Below, in pieces: positions 44,002 to 53,349 of a stretch of DNA of 64,000 nt. The notes under the pieces are model-generated. The model was not told the origin of the DNA. It worked only from the letters and a program-made list of their open reading frames with translations, and made no database searches. This stretch comes from Siminovitchia sediminis (lineage in GTDB: Bacteria; Bacillota; Bacilli; Bacillales; Bacillaceae_C). The position numbers and the translations under genes are program-made. The stretch's first letter is position 1, and every line of letters begins with the position of its first letter. The stretch is taken from NCBI RefSeq assembly GCF_042680885.1, contig NZ_JBHUEO010000037.1, positions 1 through 64,000 on the forward strand, read 5' to 3'.

Positions 44002-44438
44002 ATGAGTTGGGGCGGTTATAAGAGAGTGGGAGCAGTTATCAGAGAGTGGCAGCCATTATTAGAGAGTGGGAGCAGTTATCAGAGAGTGGCAGCCATTATA
44101 AGAGAGCGGGAGCAGTTATCAGAGAGGGGCAGCCATTATAAGAGAGCGGGAGCAGTTATCAGAGAGTGGCAGCCATTATTAGAGAGCGGGAGCAGTTATC
44201 AGAGAGTGGCAGCCATTATTAGAGAGCGGGAGCAGTTATCAGAGAGTGGCAGCCATTATAAGAGAGTGGGAGCAGTTATCAGAGATGGCAGCCATTATAA
44301 GAGAGCGGGAGCAGTTATCAGAGAGTGGCAGCCATTATAAGAGAGTGGGAGCAGTTATCAGAGAGTGGCAGCCATTATAAGAGAGTGGGAGCAGTTATCA
44401 GAGAGTGGCAGCCATTATAAGAGAGCGGGAGCAGTTAT
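44002..44438. repeat. Tandem array of 21 alternating 20-bp repeats
   Basis: From 44021 to 44438 two related 20-bp units alternate: AGAGAGTGGGAGCAGTTATC and AGAGAGTGGCAGCCATTATA. 21 units are counted; one (unit 14) has lost a base and the last is short. A degenerate unit precedes at 44002-44020. Substitutions are few and repeat (TGG/CGG, ATTATA/ATTATT). The open frame through it is a by-product of the repeat: 60 bases, three units, give a peptide period of 20, and it has no codon sense. No CRISPR spacers. Confidence 0.9.
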
Positions 44439-44524
44439 AGAGTGGCACTCACAACAACGCCCGTCTATACGGAGTTTTTCTTTATTCAGTGGGAGTTTGA
44501 CAGACGGTTACGCGGGAAATTTTG

Positions 44525-44553
44525 TTGACGGGATCTATAAATGAGGGTATGGT
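44525..44553 (+). promoter_or_regulatory. Possible promoter of the NAD(P)H:quinone reductase-like gene
   Basis: TTGACG (44525-44530), 17-bp spacer, TATGGT (44548-44553). The -10 is weak; a TATAAA-like element also occurs further down. Confidence 0.4.
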
Positions 44554-44645
44554 ATATGCATTAATTATCATAAAAGTCAAACCTTTTAATATAAAGTGAA
44601 GGTGTATAGACCGATGGCAGACAGAAAAACAGGAGGAATATCAGT

Positions 44646-45239
44646 ATGAAGTTACTTGTCGTTACAAGCCACCCCAGACCTGACTCACTCACAGCAAACA
44701 TTGCAAAAAGGTTCACTGCAGGCCTGTCTGAAGCAGGCCATGAATATGAAGTTGCCGATTTATATGCCGAAAAGTTCAATCCACTGCTATTCCCGGAGGA
44801 TGAACCTGATTGGGATCATCCGAACAAGATATACTCTGAAGAAGTCATACGGGAAATGAAGCGGATTGAAGCCAGCGAAGCATTGGTTTTTATCTTTCCT
44901 GTCTGGTGGTACAGTCTTCCTGCTATATTGAAGGGATATATTGATCGGGTCTGGAATTATGGATTTGCATATGGTCCAACTAAATTGCCCGTTCAAAAGA
45001 TAAGATGGATTGCTATGGTTGGCTTTTCAGAGGAACAATTTAAAAAACGGGATTACGACCGAATGATGGAACACCACCTGAACATCGGCTTGGCGGATTA
45101 CTGCGGGGTAAAAGATTCAATCGTGCATTTTATGTATAATACACTCGGAGAGTTTGAAAGAAATGCGGAAGAGGAGAAAGAGAAATATTTTGCAGGGTTA
45201 TTGGATAAGGCTTATCAGTTGGGTGCATATTTTGGATAG
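44646..45239 (+). CDS. Flavodoxin-like NAD(P)H:quinone oxidoreductase
   Basis: 197 residues of the KefF/YwrO/NQO-like flavodoxin fold: KLLVVTSHPRPDSLTANIAK (flavin phosphate loop) and LVFIFPVWWYSLPAILKGYI are family-typical, ending with a FYxx helix. Such enzymes reduce quinones or azo/nitro compounds with NAD(P)H and protect against electrophiles. AGGAGGAA precedes the ATG. It follows the repeat array and stands alone on the plus strand. Confidence 0.85.
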   Translation: MKLLVVTSHPRPDSLTANIAKRFTAGLSEAGHEYEVADLYAEKFNPLLFPEDEPDWDHPNKIYSEEVIREMKRIEASEALVFIFPVWWYSLPAILKGYIDRVWNYGFAYGPTKLPVQKIRWIAMVGFSEEQFKKRDYDRMMEHHLNIGLADYCGVKDSIVHFMYNTLGEFERNAEEEKEKYFAGLLDKAYQLGAYFG

Positions 45240-45477
45240 AGAATCGTGTTAACTCTTAGTCTGGCAAGTTGTCTAAAATTCCAAAGGTGATTATAGTAAA
45301 ATGCAAGAGATACAATTGTTAAGAAGCCGGAGTTACGCAATACTCTTGCCGGGAAGGAATTCTGCTATTTTCATGTTATAAAAAAGAACTCCTGCAACCC
45401 AAAGTTGATCCTCTTTTAAAAGCTTGATCTTTTCTAATACCGACCCCTTCGGCTAACACCTTTTTCATCAAGACCAA

Positions 45478-45566
45478 AAAACCCGGTCCGGCCAGAGGCC
45501 CCCCTTTAAGGAGACTGTGATCCTGAATCCTTAAAGGGGCAACCAAATGGCTGTCCGGGTTATTTT
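45478..45566. terminator. Large nested bidirectional terminator hairpin
   Basis: Outer arms AACCCGG (45479-45485) and CCGGGTT (45555-45561), inner arms CCCCTTTAAGGA (45501-45512) and its perfect complement (45528-45539), with A6 on one side and T7 on the other. It ends both yvlD and the plus-strand quinone reductase gene. The roughly 80-nt two-level stem is unusually long for a terminator. Confidence 0.7.
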
Positions 45567-45916
45567 TTTCGATCATCGTTTAATATTGTTTTTTGAATAA
45601 TGAGGTTGATCAGTACCATAATGACAGCGATCAACAGTGCCAGCCCAAACCCATCAATATCAAAGGAGCTTCCCATGATGGCATCGGTAAGGGAAAGCGT
45701 GATGGCATTGATCACCAGCAGGAAAAACCCCAGTGTGAGGATGGTGATCGGCAATGTTAAAAGGATAAGAATGGGCCTCACCAGCATGTTCAAGATCGAA
45801 AGCACCAGGCTTGCTCCTGCAGCAGCTCCAAAGCTTGATACATGGAAACCCTCAAAGTATCCGGCAAATGCGAGGAACAAGGCAGCGTTGATCAAAATGC
45901 CTGTCAACCACCTCAT
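45560..45916 (-). CDS. yvlD: Phage holin family membrane protein YvlD
   Basis: 118 residues with four transmembrane helices (about 3-22, 26-50, 55-75 and 85-108), typical of the holin-like superfamily 4 (DUF360). In B. subtilis yvlD is in the yvlABCD operon, which responds to envelope stress. Here it is the distal gene after yvlB. Its stop overlaps the big terminator hairpin. The name comes from family and neighbour. Confidence 0.85.
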   Translation of the reverse strand: MRWLTGILINAALFLAFAGYFEGFHVSSFGAAAGASLVLSILNMLVRPILILLTLPITILTLGFFLLVINAITLSLTDAIMGSSFDIDGFGLALLIAVIMVLINLIIQKTILNDDRKK

Positions 45917-45919
45917 GAA

Positions 45920-47092
45920 TTATTCCCCTTTTGATTCTGTTTCTCTGATATACACAGAGCCGGTTTTGGTATCTGCTTCCAAATGCATTTTTTGGCTGAC
46001 CAAACCGTTCCGTTTAAACCTGAGCTGCTTTTGGATCACTTCCCTTTTTTCTTGCAGGACATCAACGTCTTTTAAATCAAGGTGGTAACTTCCAAGATTG
46101 GAGCGGGCTTCCCCTTCAATCGTTGCAGCTTCCGGCACATTCACATAAATATTGCCCGTCACAGCTTTGGCCTCTAATCGTTCAGTCCCGGTGTCCTCCA
46201 ATGTACAATGAATGTTTCCGTTGAATGACTTCAGTTCCGCTTTGCGGCAGAACCCTGCAATATCGATCATACCATTGACAGTTTCTGCCTCTATATCATC
46301 GACATTGACGTCACGGCCTTTAATTTGGCCATTCATTGTATCGATATCGAGCTTCTTTCCGGAAATTCCGGTCAAGTCCACTTTTCCATTGGACGTTCGT
46401 ATGGCCAATTGCTCCCCTTCCAGAAGTTCTCCGGTCACTTGGCCATTAAAAAGTCTGGCAGAAATCTTTTTATACATTTTTTTGGGGACATAGACAGTGG
46501 TTTCCACTCGCATCCATTTGGACCGAGTTGCGAAACAAAGGAGACCATTTTCCTGGGAGAAAACGGCATTGTCCAGAAAATAGCTGCGGCCCTCGTCACG
46601 GTCTTCCACCCGGAATACTTTTGCCTGGCATTCAACGCGAAACTCCGGCTGATCCCAGCCAATGATGCGGACAGGTCCGTTGGCCACATCTACATCAATG
46701 CGGTCAACTCCCTCATCAGCTTGCTGAAAAACGTGGGATACTTCTACACTCTGCGTGATCTGCAAATCAATATCCTTAATTTTCTTCAGAGCCGAATTAA
46801 CAAAGTCGAAGATTTTTTCGCCTGCCTGCTCAATTTGCGAATAAAAATGATCATCACCGGTACCGGAATCTTTTGATTGGCTTTGTTGCTTTTTAGAGGC
46901 TTTTCCGGCTTCTCCTGAAGCATTCGCTGATTCGGACGCCGTTACCGCCTCTCCCGCTTCCGGAGCGGAAGAATGGATGACTTTGCTTTCTGAATTCCCG
47001 TTTTCCAAAGCATCCAGCAGAACAATGGCTTCCTGGGCAGACAGCTTACCTTCTTGTACCATTTCAAGTATTCGTTTTCGATCCTGGTTCAT
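45920..47092 (-). CDS. yvlB: DUF4097 beta-helix protein YvlB
   Basis: About 390 residues. Residues 1-35 form a SHOCT-like short domain (DRKRILEMVQEGKLSAQEAI), then an acidic Ser/Ala-rich linker, and from about 110 on a beta-repeat DUF4097 domain (VDVANGPVRIIGWD, ISARLFNGQVTGELLEGEQL, AETVNGMIDIAGF). Part of the yvl envelope-stress operon. ATG at 47092 with GGAGG. Confidence 0.88.
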   Translation of the reverse strand: MNQDRKRILEMVQEGKLSAQEAIVLLDALENGNSESKVIHSSAPEAGEAVTASESANASGEAGKASKKQQSQSKDSGTGDDHFYSQIEQAGEKIFDFVNSALKKIKDIDLQITQSVEVSHVFQQADEGVDRIDVDVANGPVRIIGWDQPEFRVECQAKVFRVEDRDEGRSYFLDNAVFSQENGLLCFATRSKWMRVETTVYVPKKMYKKISARLFNGQVTGELLEGEQLAIRTSNGKVDLTGISGKKLDIDTMNGQIKGRDVNVDDIEAETVNGMIDIAGFCRKAELKSFNGNIHCTLEDTGTERLEAKAVTGNIYVNVPEAATIEGEARSNLGSYHLDLKDVDVLQEKREVIQKQLRFKRNGLVSQKMHLEADTKTGSVYIRETESKGE

Positions 47093-47165
47093 GGTCAATC
47101 CTCCTATTTTATCATCTGTCTTGTTATACGAGATGATCGGAAAAATGTTTCATTTTCGAAAAAAA

Positions 47166-50051
47166 CTACTCGGCCATAGCTTGCTGTTTAGTTTCTTTTG
47201 AACGGATGAGCCGTTTCATGCGGGCTAGATCCCTTTCCAAAATGGGCTTTAAATATCGGCCCGTATACGATTCTTTGCAATCTGCTATTTCTTCAGGCGT
47301 ACCTGTTGCAACAATCGTTCCGCCTCTGTCCCCGCCTTCGGGACCCAGATCAATCATATAATCTGCTGTTTTTATCACATCCAGGTTATGCTCAATCACC
47401 AGAACGGTGTTCCCTGTATCCACAAGACGCTGCAGGACTCCCAGTAAACGTGCAATATCATCTGCATGGAGACCTGTTGTCGGTTCATCCAAAATATAAA
47501 TGGTACGTCCATTGGATCGCTTATGCAGTTCGGATGCCAGTTTTACTCTCTGGGCTTCACCGCCGGAAAGTGTAGTTGCGGGCTGTCCCATTTTCATATA
47601 CCCCAGTCCAACGTCTACAATCGTCTGGAGCTTTCGCTTGATTCTGGGGATATTCTCAAAAAATTCCAAGGCATCTTCAATTGTCATATCAAGCACATCA
47701 GCGATATTTTTCCCTTTATATTTTACTTCCAGCGTTTCCCGATTATACCTTTTGCCAAGGCACACTTCACATGGCACATACACATCCGGCAAAAAGTGCA
47801 TTTCAATTTTTATAATCCCGTCTCCTCGGCAGGCTTCACATCTTCCGCCTTTTACATTGAAACTGAACCGTCCTTTTTTATAACCGCGTACTTTTGCTTC
47901 GTTCGTAGAAGCGAAGACATCGCGAATATCATCAAACACGCCAATATACGTGGCAGGGTTGGAACGCGGGGTCCGGCCGATTGGTGACTGATCAATATCA
48001 ATGACTTTTTCAAGATGTTCCAAGCCTTTTATGTCTTTATGAGCACCTGGCTTTGCTTTGGCTCTTTGGAGATTCATCGCAAGGGATTTGTGTAATATCT
48101 CATTAATCAGCGTACTCTTTCCAGAACCCGAAACCCCGGTTACCGCAATAAACAGCCCCAATGGAATCTTAACATTGATGTTTTTAAGATTGTTTTCTTT
48201 CGCTCCAACGATTTCAATGAACCGTTCATCGGGAGTACGGCGTTCCGCAGGAAGCGGAATAAATTTTTGTCCCGACAAATACTGACCGGTCAGTGAGCCC
48301 GGGTCTTTCATTACTTCTTCAGGAGTTCCGCAAGCCACGACATTGCCGCCATGGACACCTGCACCAGGGCCAATATCCAGCAGGTAATCTGCGGCAAGGA
48401 TCGTATCTTCATCATGTTCCACCACGATGAGGGTATTTCCGATATCGCGCATGCTTTTCAACGTATCTATCAAGCGATCGTTGTCCCTCTGGTGTAGACC
48501 AATTGAAGGTTCATCCAGCACATATAAGACACCGGTCAGACGAGAACCGATCTGAGTAGCGAGACGGATCCGCTGAGCTTCCCCTCCGGAGAGCGTCCCG
48601 GCTGCCCGGCTCAATGTCAGGTAGTCCAAACCGACATTCACCAAAAATGTCAAACGTTCATCAATTTCTTTTAAGATTTGATGTGCGATCTGCATATCTT
48701 TTTCTGATAATTGAATCGTGCTGAAGAATCGTTTGGATTCCTGGATCGACAGCTCCGTTACCTGGCCGATATGTTTATCCTCTATTTTCACTGCAAGTGT
48801 TTCCTCTTTTAATCTGTACCCTTTACAGCGATGGCAAGGCTGATCGGCCATATATTTCGCCATCTGTTCCCTTATATAATCAGAACCCGTTTCATGATAT
48901 CTGCGCTCGACGTTCCGCATTACACCCTCAAAACGGATATTGGCATCCCTAACTTGGCCAAAATCATTTTTATAACGGAAGCGAATCAGTTCTCCGCCCG
49001 AACCGTATAAAATTTTATCCAGTTGTTCTTCAGGCAAGTCTTTAACCGGAACATTCATATTGATCCCATAATGTTTGCAGACTGTCTTCAACAGCTCCGG
49101 GTAGTACTGAGAGCTGACGGGAATCCAGGGAGCAATGGCCCCTTCATTTAAAGTCAAAGAAGGGTCTGGAATGACCAAATCCTTATCCACTTTCAGTTTG
49201 GAACCGAGACCGTCACACTCCGGGCATGCACCAAAGGGACTGTTAAAAGAAAACATCCGCGGCTCCAGTTTATCGATAGAAAAACCGCATTCCGGACAGG
49301 CATGCTGCTCGCTGAACAGGAGTTCTTCCTCACCGATCACATCAATGACTACTTTTCCTTCACCAAGGTCCAGAGCTGTTTCCAGTGAATCCGCCAGCCT
49401 GCTCTCTACACCTTCCTTGACAACAATCCGGTCGATGACCACCTCAATCGAATGCTTTTTATTTTTATCAAGTGAAATATCTTCGCTGAGGTCCAAGGTT
49501 TCACCGTCAACCCGTACACGGACATAGCCTTGTTTCTTAATATTTTCCAATACCCTCACATGAGCGCCTTTTCTGCCGGAAATCACGGGGGCCAGGACCT
49601 GAATTCTCCCCCTTTCCGGGAATTCCATGATCCGATCCACCATTTGCTCTACCGTTTGGGATTCTATTTCGATGCCATGGACCGGGCAAATCGGTTTACC
49701 CACCCTGGCAAATAACAGACGAAGATAATCATATATTTCTGTAACCGTTCCGACAGTTGAGCGAGGGTTCCGGCTTGTTGTTTTCTGGTCAATAGATATC
49801 GCCGGGGATAGTCCTTCAATACTGTCAACATCCGGTTTATCCATCTGTCCTAAAAACTGTCTGGCGTAGGCGGACAGCGACTCTACATAGCGGCGCTGCC
49901 CTTCTGCATAAATGGTGTCAAACGCCAAGGAGGACTTTCCCGATCCGGAAAGCCCTGTGACGACAACCAGTTGATCCCTGGGAATCGTGACATCAATATC
50001 TTTTAAGTTATGGACACGTGCACCGTTCACTTTTATTTTTTCTAGTGCCAT
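47166..50051 (-). CDS. uvrA: Excinuclease ABC subunit A
   Basis: 961 residues, two ABC ATPase halves: Walker A VVTGLSGSGKSSLAFDTI (about 30) and TGVSGSGKSTLINEIL (about 640), each with an LSGGEAQR signature, and zinc fingers CPECGFSIDKLEPRM...CPEC and CEACRGDG...CEVC. It loads UvrB at DNA lesions. uvrB lies 7 bp upstream (transcribed first), so uvrB-uvrA form one SOS-controlled operon. Complete. Confidence 0.98.
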   Translation of the reverse strand: MALEKIKVNGARVHNLKDIDVTIPRDQLVVVTGLSGSGKSSLAFDTIYAEGQRRYVESLSAYARQFLGQMDKPDVDSIEGLSPAISIDQKTTSRNPRSTVGTVTEIYDYLRLLFARVGKPICPVHGIEIESQTVEQMVDRIMEFPERGRIQVLAPVISGRKGAHVRVLENIKKQGYVRVRVDGETLDLSEDISLDKNKKHSIEVVIDRIVVKEGVESRLADSLETALDLGEGKVVIDVIGEEELLFSEQHACPECGFSIDKLEPRMFSFNSPFGACPECDGLGSKLKVDKDLVIPDPSLTLNEGAIAPWIPVSSQYYPELLKTVCKHYGINMNVPVKDLPEEQLDKILYGSGGELIRFRYKNDFGQVRDANIRFEGVMRNVERRYHETGSDYIREQMAKYMADQPCHRCKGYRLKEETLAVKIEDKHIGQVTELSIQESKRFFSTIQLSEKDMQIAHQILKEIDERLTFLVNVGLDYLTLSRAAGTLSGGEAQRIRLATQIGSRLTGVLYVLDEPSIGLHQRDNDRLIDTLKSMRDIGNTLIVVEHDEDTILAADYLLDIGPGAGVHGGNVVACGTPEEVMKDPGSLTGQYLSGQKFIPLPAERRTPDERFIEIVGAKENNLKNINVKIPLGLFIAVTGVSGSGKSTLINEILHKSLAMNLQRAKAKPGAHKDIKGLEHLEKVIDIDQSPIGRTPRSNPATYIGVFDDIRDVFASTNEAKVRGYKKGRFSFNVKGGRCEACRGDGIIKIEMHFLPDVYVPCEVCLGKRYNRETLEVKYKGKNIADVLDMTIEDALEFFENIPRIKRKLQTIVDVGLGYMKMGQPATTLSGGEAQRVKLASELHKRSNGRTIYILDEPTTGLHADDIARLLGVLQRLVDTGNTVLVIEHNLDVIKTADYMIDLGPEGGDRGGTIVATGTPEEIADCKESYTGRYLKPILERDLARMKRLIRSKETKQQAMAE

Positions 50052-50058
50052 CGTTGTT

Positions 50059-52035
50059 TCATCCTTCCGCTTTCAATTCCATAATGGCATCGCGCAGCTG
50101 AGCTGCCCGTTCAAAATCAAGCGCTTTTGCAGCTTCTTTCATTTCCTTTTCCATGGATGTAATGAGTTTTTCTTTTTCCTTTTGTGATAATTTTTTCGTA
50201 TTTTCATAAGTGTACTCTTCGGTTTCTTCGGCGGCAACCGTAGCCCGGATCAGGTCACGGACATCCTTTTGGATGGTGGTTGGTGTTATACCGTGCTTCT
50301 TGTTATATTCCTTCTGGATAGCGCGCCTGCGCATGGTCTCCTTTATCGCTTGATCCATCGAGTCTGTTATTTTGTCAGCGTACATAATGACGTGGCCATT
50401 TGCATTTCTTGCTGCCCGGCCAATCGTCTGTATAAGCGAACGTTCCGAGCGGAGAAATCCTTCTTTATCCGCGTCCAGGATGGCAACAAGCGATACCTCC
50501 GGTATATCCAGTCCTTCCCTGAGAAGGTTGATTCCCACCAGCACATCATATTTTCCAAGCCTTAAATCACGAATAATTTCAATCCGTTCCAAGGTTTTCA
50601 CTTCAGAGTGCAAATACTGAACTTTCACTCCAACCTCTTTTAAATAATCTGTCAAATCTTCCGCCATTTTCTTTGTCAGCGTTGTAACGAGTACACGCTC
50701 ATTCTTTTCAATTCGATCATTAATTTCTCCGAGCAGATCATCAATTTGCCCCTCAATCGGACGAACGTCGATCGTCGGATCAAGCAATCCGGTCGGTCGA
50801 ATAATCTGTTCAACCATTTCCGGTGTTTTTTCCAATTCATAGGGACCCGGAGTCGCAGATACAAAAACGATTTGTTGAATATGCTTTTCAAATTCCTCGA
50901 ACTTCAGCGGCCGGTTATCCAGGGCAGAAGGCAGGCGAAAGCCATGATCAACCAATACTTGCTTCCGGGCCTGGTCTCCGTTATACATACCGCGAATTTG
51001 AGGAAGAGTCACATGTGACTCGTCTACAACAATCAGAAAATCATCCGGGAAATAGTCTAGAAGCGTGTAAGGGGTAGCTCCGGGCGGTCTTAGCGTTAAA
51101 TGGCGGGAATAGTTCTCAATCCCTGCACAAAAGCCCATTTCCCTCATCATTTCAAGATCATAACGCGTTCTCTGTTCCAGCCGTTGCGCTTCCAGCAATT
51201 TATCCTCCGACCGTAAAACTGCGAGTCTTTCTTCCAATTCCTGTTCAATATTTCGGATGGCAATTCTCAGTTTTTCTTCGGCTGTTACATAGTGGGATGC
51301 CGGGAAGATAGCCGCATGTTCGCGTTCGCCGGCAATTTCTCCGGTTAATGCATCCACGACGCGGATCCGGTCAATTTCATCACCAAAAAACTCTACCCGA
51401 ATGCATTGATCTTCCCTTGCAATTGGAAAAATTTCCACTACATCCCCGCGTACCCGAAATGTCCCGTTTGTGAATTCAATATCGTTCCGTGCAAACTGCA
51501 GATCGACGAGCCTGCGCAGCAGCTCATTCCTTTCAATTTCCATGCCAGTCCTCAGCGACAAAACATGATCCCGATATTCTTCTGGATTACCGAGACCATA
51601 TATACAGGAGACACTGGCAATGATGATGACGTCCCTTCGTTCAAAAAGAGCCGTCGTAGCCGAGTGCCTGAGCCGATTGATTTCATCATTGACACTGGAA
51701 TCTTTCTCAATGAATGTATCCGTCTGCGGAACATACGCTTCTGGCTGATAATAATCGTAGAAACTAACAAAATATTCTACTGCATTTTTTGGAAAAAACT
51801 CTTTAAACTCACTGTAGAGCTGTCCTGCGAGTGTCTTGTTATGGGCAATGACAAGCGTCGGTTTATTCACTTCTTTAATCATATTGGATATTGTGAAGGT
51901 TTTCCCGGTACCTGTTGCTCCTAAAAGCGTCTGAAATTTTTTCCCGGATTGAGATCCCTCTATCAGACGTTCGATCGCCCTCGGCTGGTCGCCAGCAGGC
52001 TTATAATTCGATACGACTTCAAACTCATTTTTCAC
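50059..52035 (-). CDS. uvrB: Excinuclease ABC subunit B
   Basis: About 658 residues: Walker A LLGATGTGKTFTISNMI, helicase motifs VVDESHVT and TIGRAARNANGHVIM, beta-hairpin YDYYQPEAYVPQTDT and the C-terminal UVR domain (EKLITSMEKEMKEAA). UvrB binds damaged DNA with UvrA and recruits UvrC. I choose the GTG at 52035 (KNEFEVVSNYKP) with GGAGG; the frame runs 13 codons further. LexA-like box upstream. Confidence 0.97.
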   Translation of the reverse strand: MKNEFEVVSNYKPAGDQPRAIERLIEGSQSGKKFQTLLGATGTGKTFTISNMIKEVNKPTLVIAHNKTLAGQLYSEFKEFFPKNAVEYFVSFYDYYQPEAYVPQTDTFIEKDSSVNDEINRLRHSATTALFERRDVIIIASVSCIYGLGNPEEYRDHVLSLRTGMEIERNELLRRLVDLQFARNDIEFTNGTFRVRGDVVEIFPIAREDQCIRVEFFGDEIDRIRVVDALTGEIAGEREHAAIFPASHYVTAEEKLRIAIRNIEQELEERLAVLRSEDKLLEAQRLEQRTRYDLEMMREMGFCAGIENYSRHLTLRPPGATPYTLLDYFPDDFLIVVDESHVTLPQIRGMYNGDQARKQVLVDHGFRLPSALDNRPLKFEEFEKHIQQIVFVSATPGPYELEKTPEMVEQIIRPTGLLDPTIDVRPIEGQIDDLLGEINDRIEKNERVLVTTLTKKMAEDLTDYLKEVGVKVQYLHSEVKTLERIEIIRDLRLGKYDVLVGINLLREGLDIPEVSLVAILDADKEGFLRSERSLIQTIGRAARNANGHVIMYADKITDSMDQAIKETMRRRAIQKEYNKKHGITPTTIQKDVRDLIRATVAAEETEEYTYENTKKLSQKEKEKLITSMEKEMKEAAKALDFERAAQLRDAIMELKAEG

Positions 52036-52139
52036 GCCGGCATCCTCCCGTTTTTCTATATCTATATAGATCAATCATTATTAAAAATATGGCATACAGT
52101 CATTTTACCACAATCAGGCTAATCATAACCACAAGTATG

Positions 52140-52153
52140 CGAACGTATTTTCG
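52140..52153 (-). promoter_or_regulatory. LexA (SOS) box before uvrBA
   Basis: CGAAAATACGTTCG on the minus strand fits the Bacillus consensus CGAAC-N4-GTTCG with one substitution in the left half. It lies about 105 bp upstream of the uvrB start. SOS control of uvrBA is known in B. subtilis. Confidence 0.75.
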
Positions 52154-52211
52154 ATCAACTTTTTGAAACTTTGGGATGTTCGTTTCGTATGAAGGTTGTG
52201 AGGTGTGTTCT

Positions 52212-52625
52212 ATGGAATTTTCATCGCGAAGAGATATTTGGATAGGAAGTGTTTGGTGGGCCAGTATCGGTCTGTTCATTTGGCTTCTTTATAAATCCTT
52301 GTTTGTTGAATTGGACTTATTGGGACTATTTTTTTCCATCATCTTTATCGGTTTCTTTGGCTGGATATGGTTCCATACGAAATACATCATATCAGGGGAT
52401 GAACTCTTTATTATATTTGGCCCTATTAAAAAAACGATCCCTATACATGATATACGATCTGCCCGTTTCACCACAAATCCGATAAGCTCCCCCTCTCTTT
52501 CCATTTACAAGATCGAAATTAACTATGGAAAATACGATACCATTTCCATTTCCCCCAAACGCCGCGAAGATTTTCTTGAGCACTTGCTAAGGAAAAACCC
52601 GCACATCAAACGGATCGAAGTATGA
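52212..52625 (+). CDS. PH-domain membrane protein (bPH-like)
   Basis: About 137 residues: two membrane helices (about 12-32 and 40-58), then a bacterial PH-like beta domain (KYIISGDELFIIFGPIKKTI, then IHDIRSARFTTNPISSPSLS). Its role is unknown. Start set at the ATG 52212 behind GAGGTG rather than the ATG at 52176, which lacks a site. It diverges from uvrB across the SOS box. Function unknown. Confidence 0.65.
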   Translation: MEFSSRRDIWIGSVWWASIGLFIWLLYKSLFVELDLLGLFFSIIFIGFFGWIWFHTKYIISGDELFIIFGPIKKTIPIHDIRSARFTTNPISSPSLSIYKIEINYGKYDTISISPKRREDFLEHLLRKNPHIKRIEV

Positions 52626-52863
52626 GAATAGGGAGGCTTCCTCTCGAATCACATGGTGAAGATCCTTTTTTATCATCAGAATTTTCTCCTCCCTGACCGT
52701 CAGATCCGTTATTGGGATTTTGCGTTCCCTCTTACATATCAGCCTAAATTAGAACAAACGTACACCTCAGGCGGCGCCATTGCTCTCGTTTCTATATGTA
52801 TGGGCAAAAAGAGGTCAAAAAGAAAACTGCCTGAGGAATCTTGCAGCATCCCCGGCAGCTCTT

Positions 52864-53112
52864 TTAATCCGCCAATCTTTTTTCCAAAGCGTATAAATCT
52901 TCTTCCAGCATCTGCATCCTTTGCTCGGCCACATCTCTGGCATCCCGAATGCCTTGGTTGTAAAACACAGGCCCGAGTCTTTCTTGAATAAATTCCAGAC
53001 AGATTTCCGCACCTATCTCACCTATTTCTTCGTCTCTTTCATCCAGGAAAAAAGCCTGTATGTCTCGTATCATTTCACGTTTTTTCTCCTTGGGAAGTTG
53101 AGGCATCAACAT
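52864..53112 (-). CDS. DUF2164 family protein
   Basis: 82 residues, mostly helical: PQLPKEKKREMIRDIQAFFL and GEIGAEICLEFIQERLGPVF follow the DUF2164 pattern. Function unknown in the family. GGAGAG stands 6-7 bases before the ATG. It follows the sigma factor and the small membrane protein, 12 bp behind the latter, so it is probably in the same operon. A hairpin around 52827-52860 may terminate it. Confidence 0.7.
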   Translation of the reverse strand: MLMPQLPKEKKREMIRDIQAFFLDERDEEIGEIGAEICLEFIQERLGPVFYNQGIRDARDVAEQRMQMLEEDLYALEKRLAD

Positions 53113-53124
53113 CTTATTCTCTCC

Positions 53125-53349
53125 TTATAAAAATATCAGCGGCATGACGGACAACACGGAAAGCAATACAGGAAAAGTCAGCGTTAGCCGCATTCCTGTT
53201 TCATTCATAGATATATCCGGAAGCGGAGCTGTGTCAAAAAGCCAGTTGGCCATCCGTTCCCATCGTGATTTTTGGATGGAGAATTCCGGTACTTCCACTT
53301 GATATTCGTCCAGCTTCCGAAAAAACTCTTCATCGCTCTTCTTGCTCAT
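53125..53349 (-). CDS. Possible small anti-sigma factor (YxlC-like)
   Basis: 74 residues: a cytoplasmic helical part, DEEFFRKLDEYQVEVPEF, and one C-terminal hydrophobic helix (about 53-74). It overlaps the end of the ECF sigma gene by 20 bases, the classical arrangement of a sigma/anti-sigma pair. The cytoplasmic segment could bind the sigma factor. It resembles YxlC of the B. subtilis sigY locus in size and order only. Not proven. Confidence 0.5.
   Translation of the reverse strand: MSKKSDEEFFRKLDEYQVEVPEFSIQKSRWERMANWLFDTAPLPDISMNETGMRLTLTFPVLLSVLSVMPLIFL

Noticed and set aside
44002..44340. 112-codon open frame in the repeat array
   Set aside because: It is an effect of the 20-bp repeat (period of 20 residues), has no typical ribosome binding site and breaks at the one-base deletion.
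44002..44438. CRISPR array
   Set aside because: The units are contiguous and alternating with no unique spacers, and no cas genes lie nearby.
45376..45576. 66-codon frame on the minus strand
   Set aside because: It runs through the large terminator hairpin and has no support as a protein.
52653..52991. 112-codon frame on the plus strand
   Set aside because: It overlaps the well-supported DUF2164 gene on the other strand and lacks family features.
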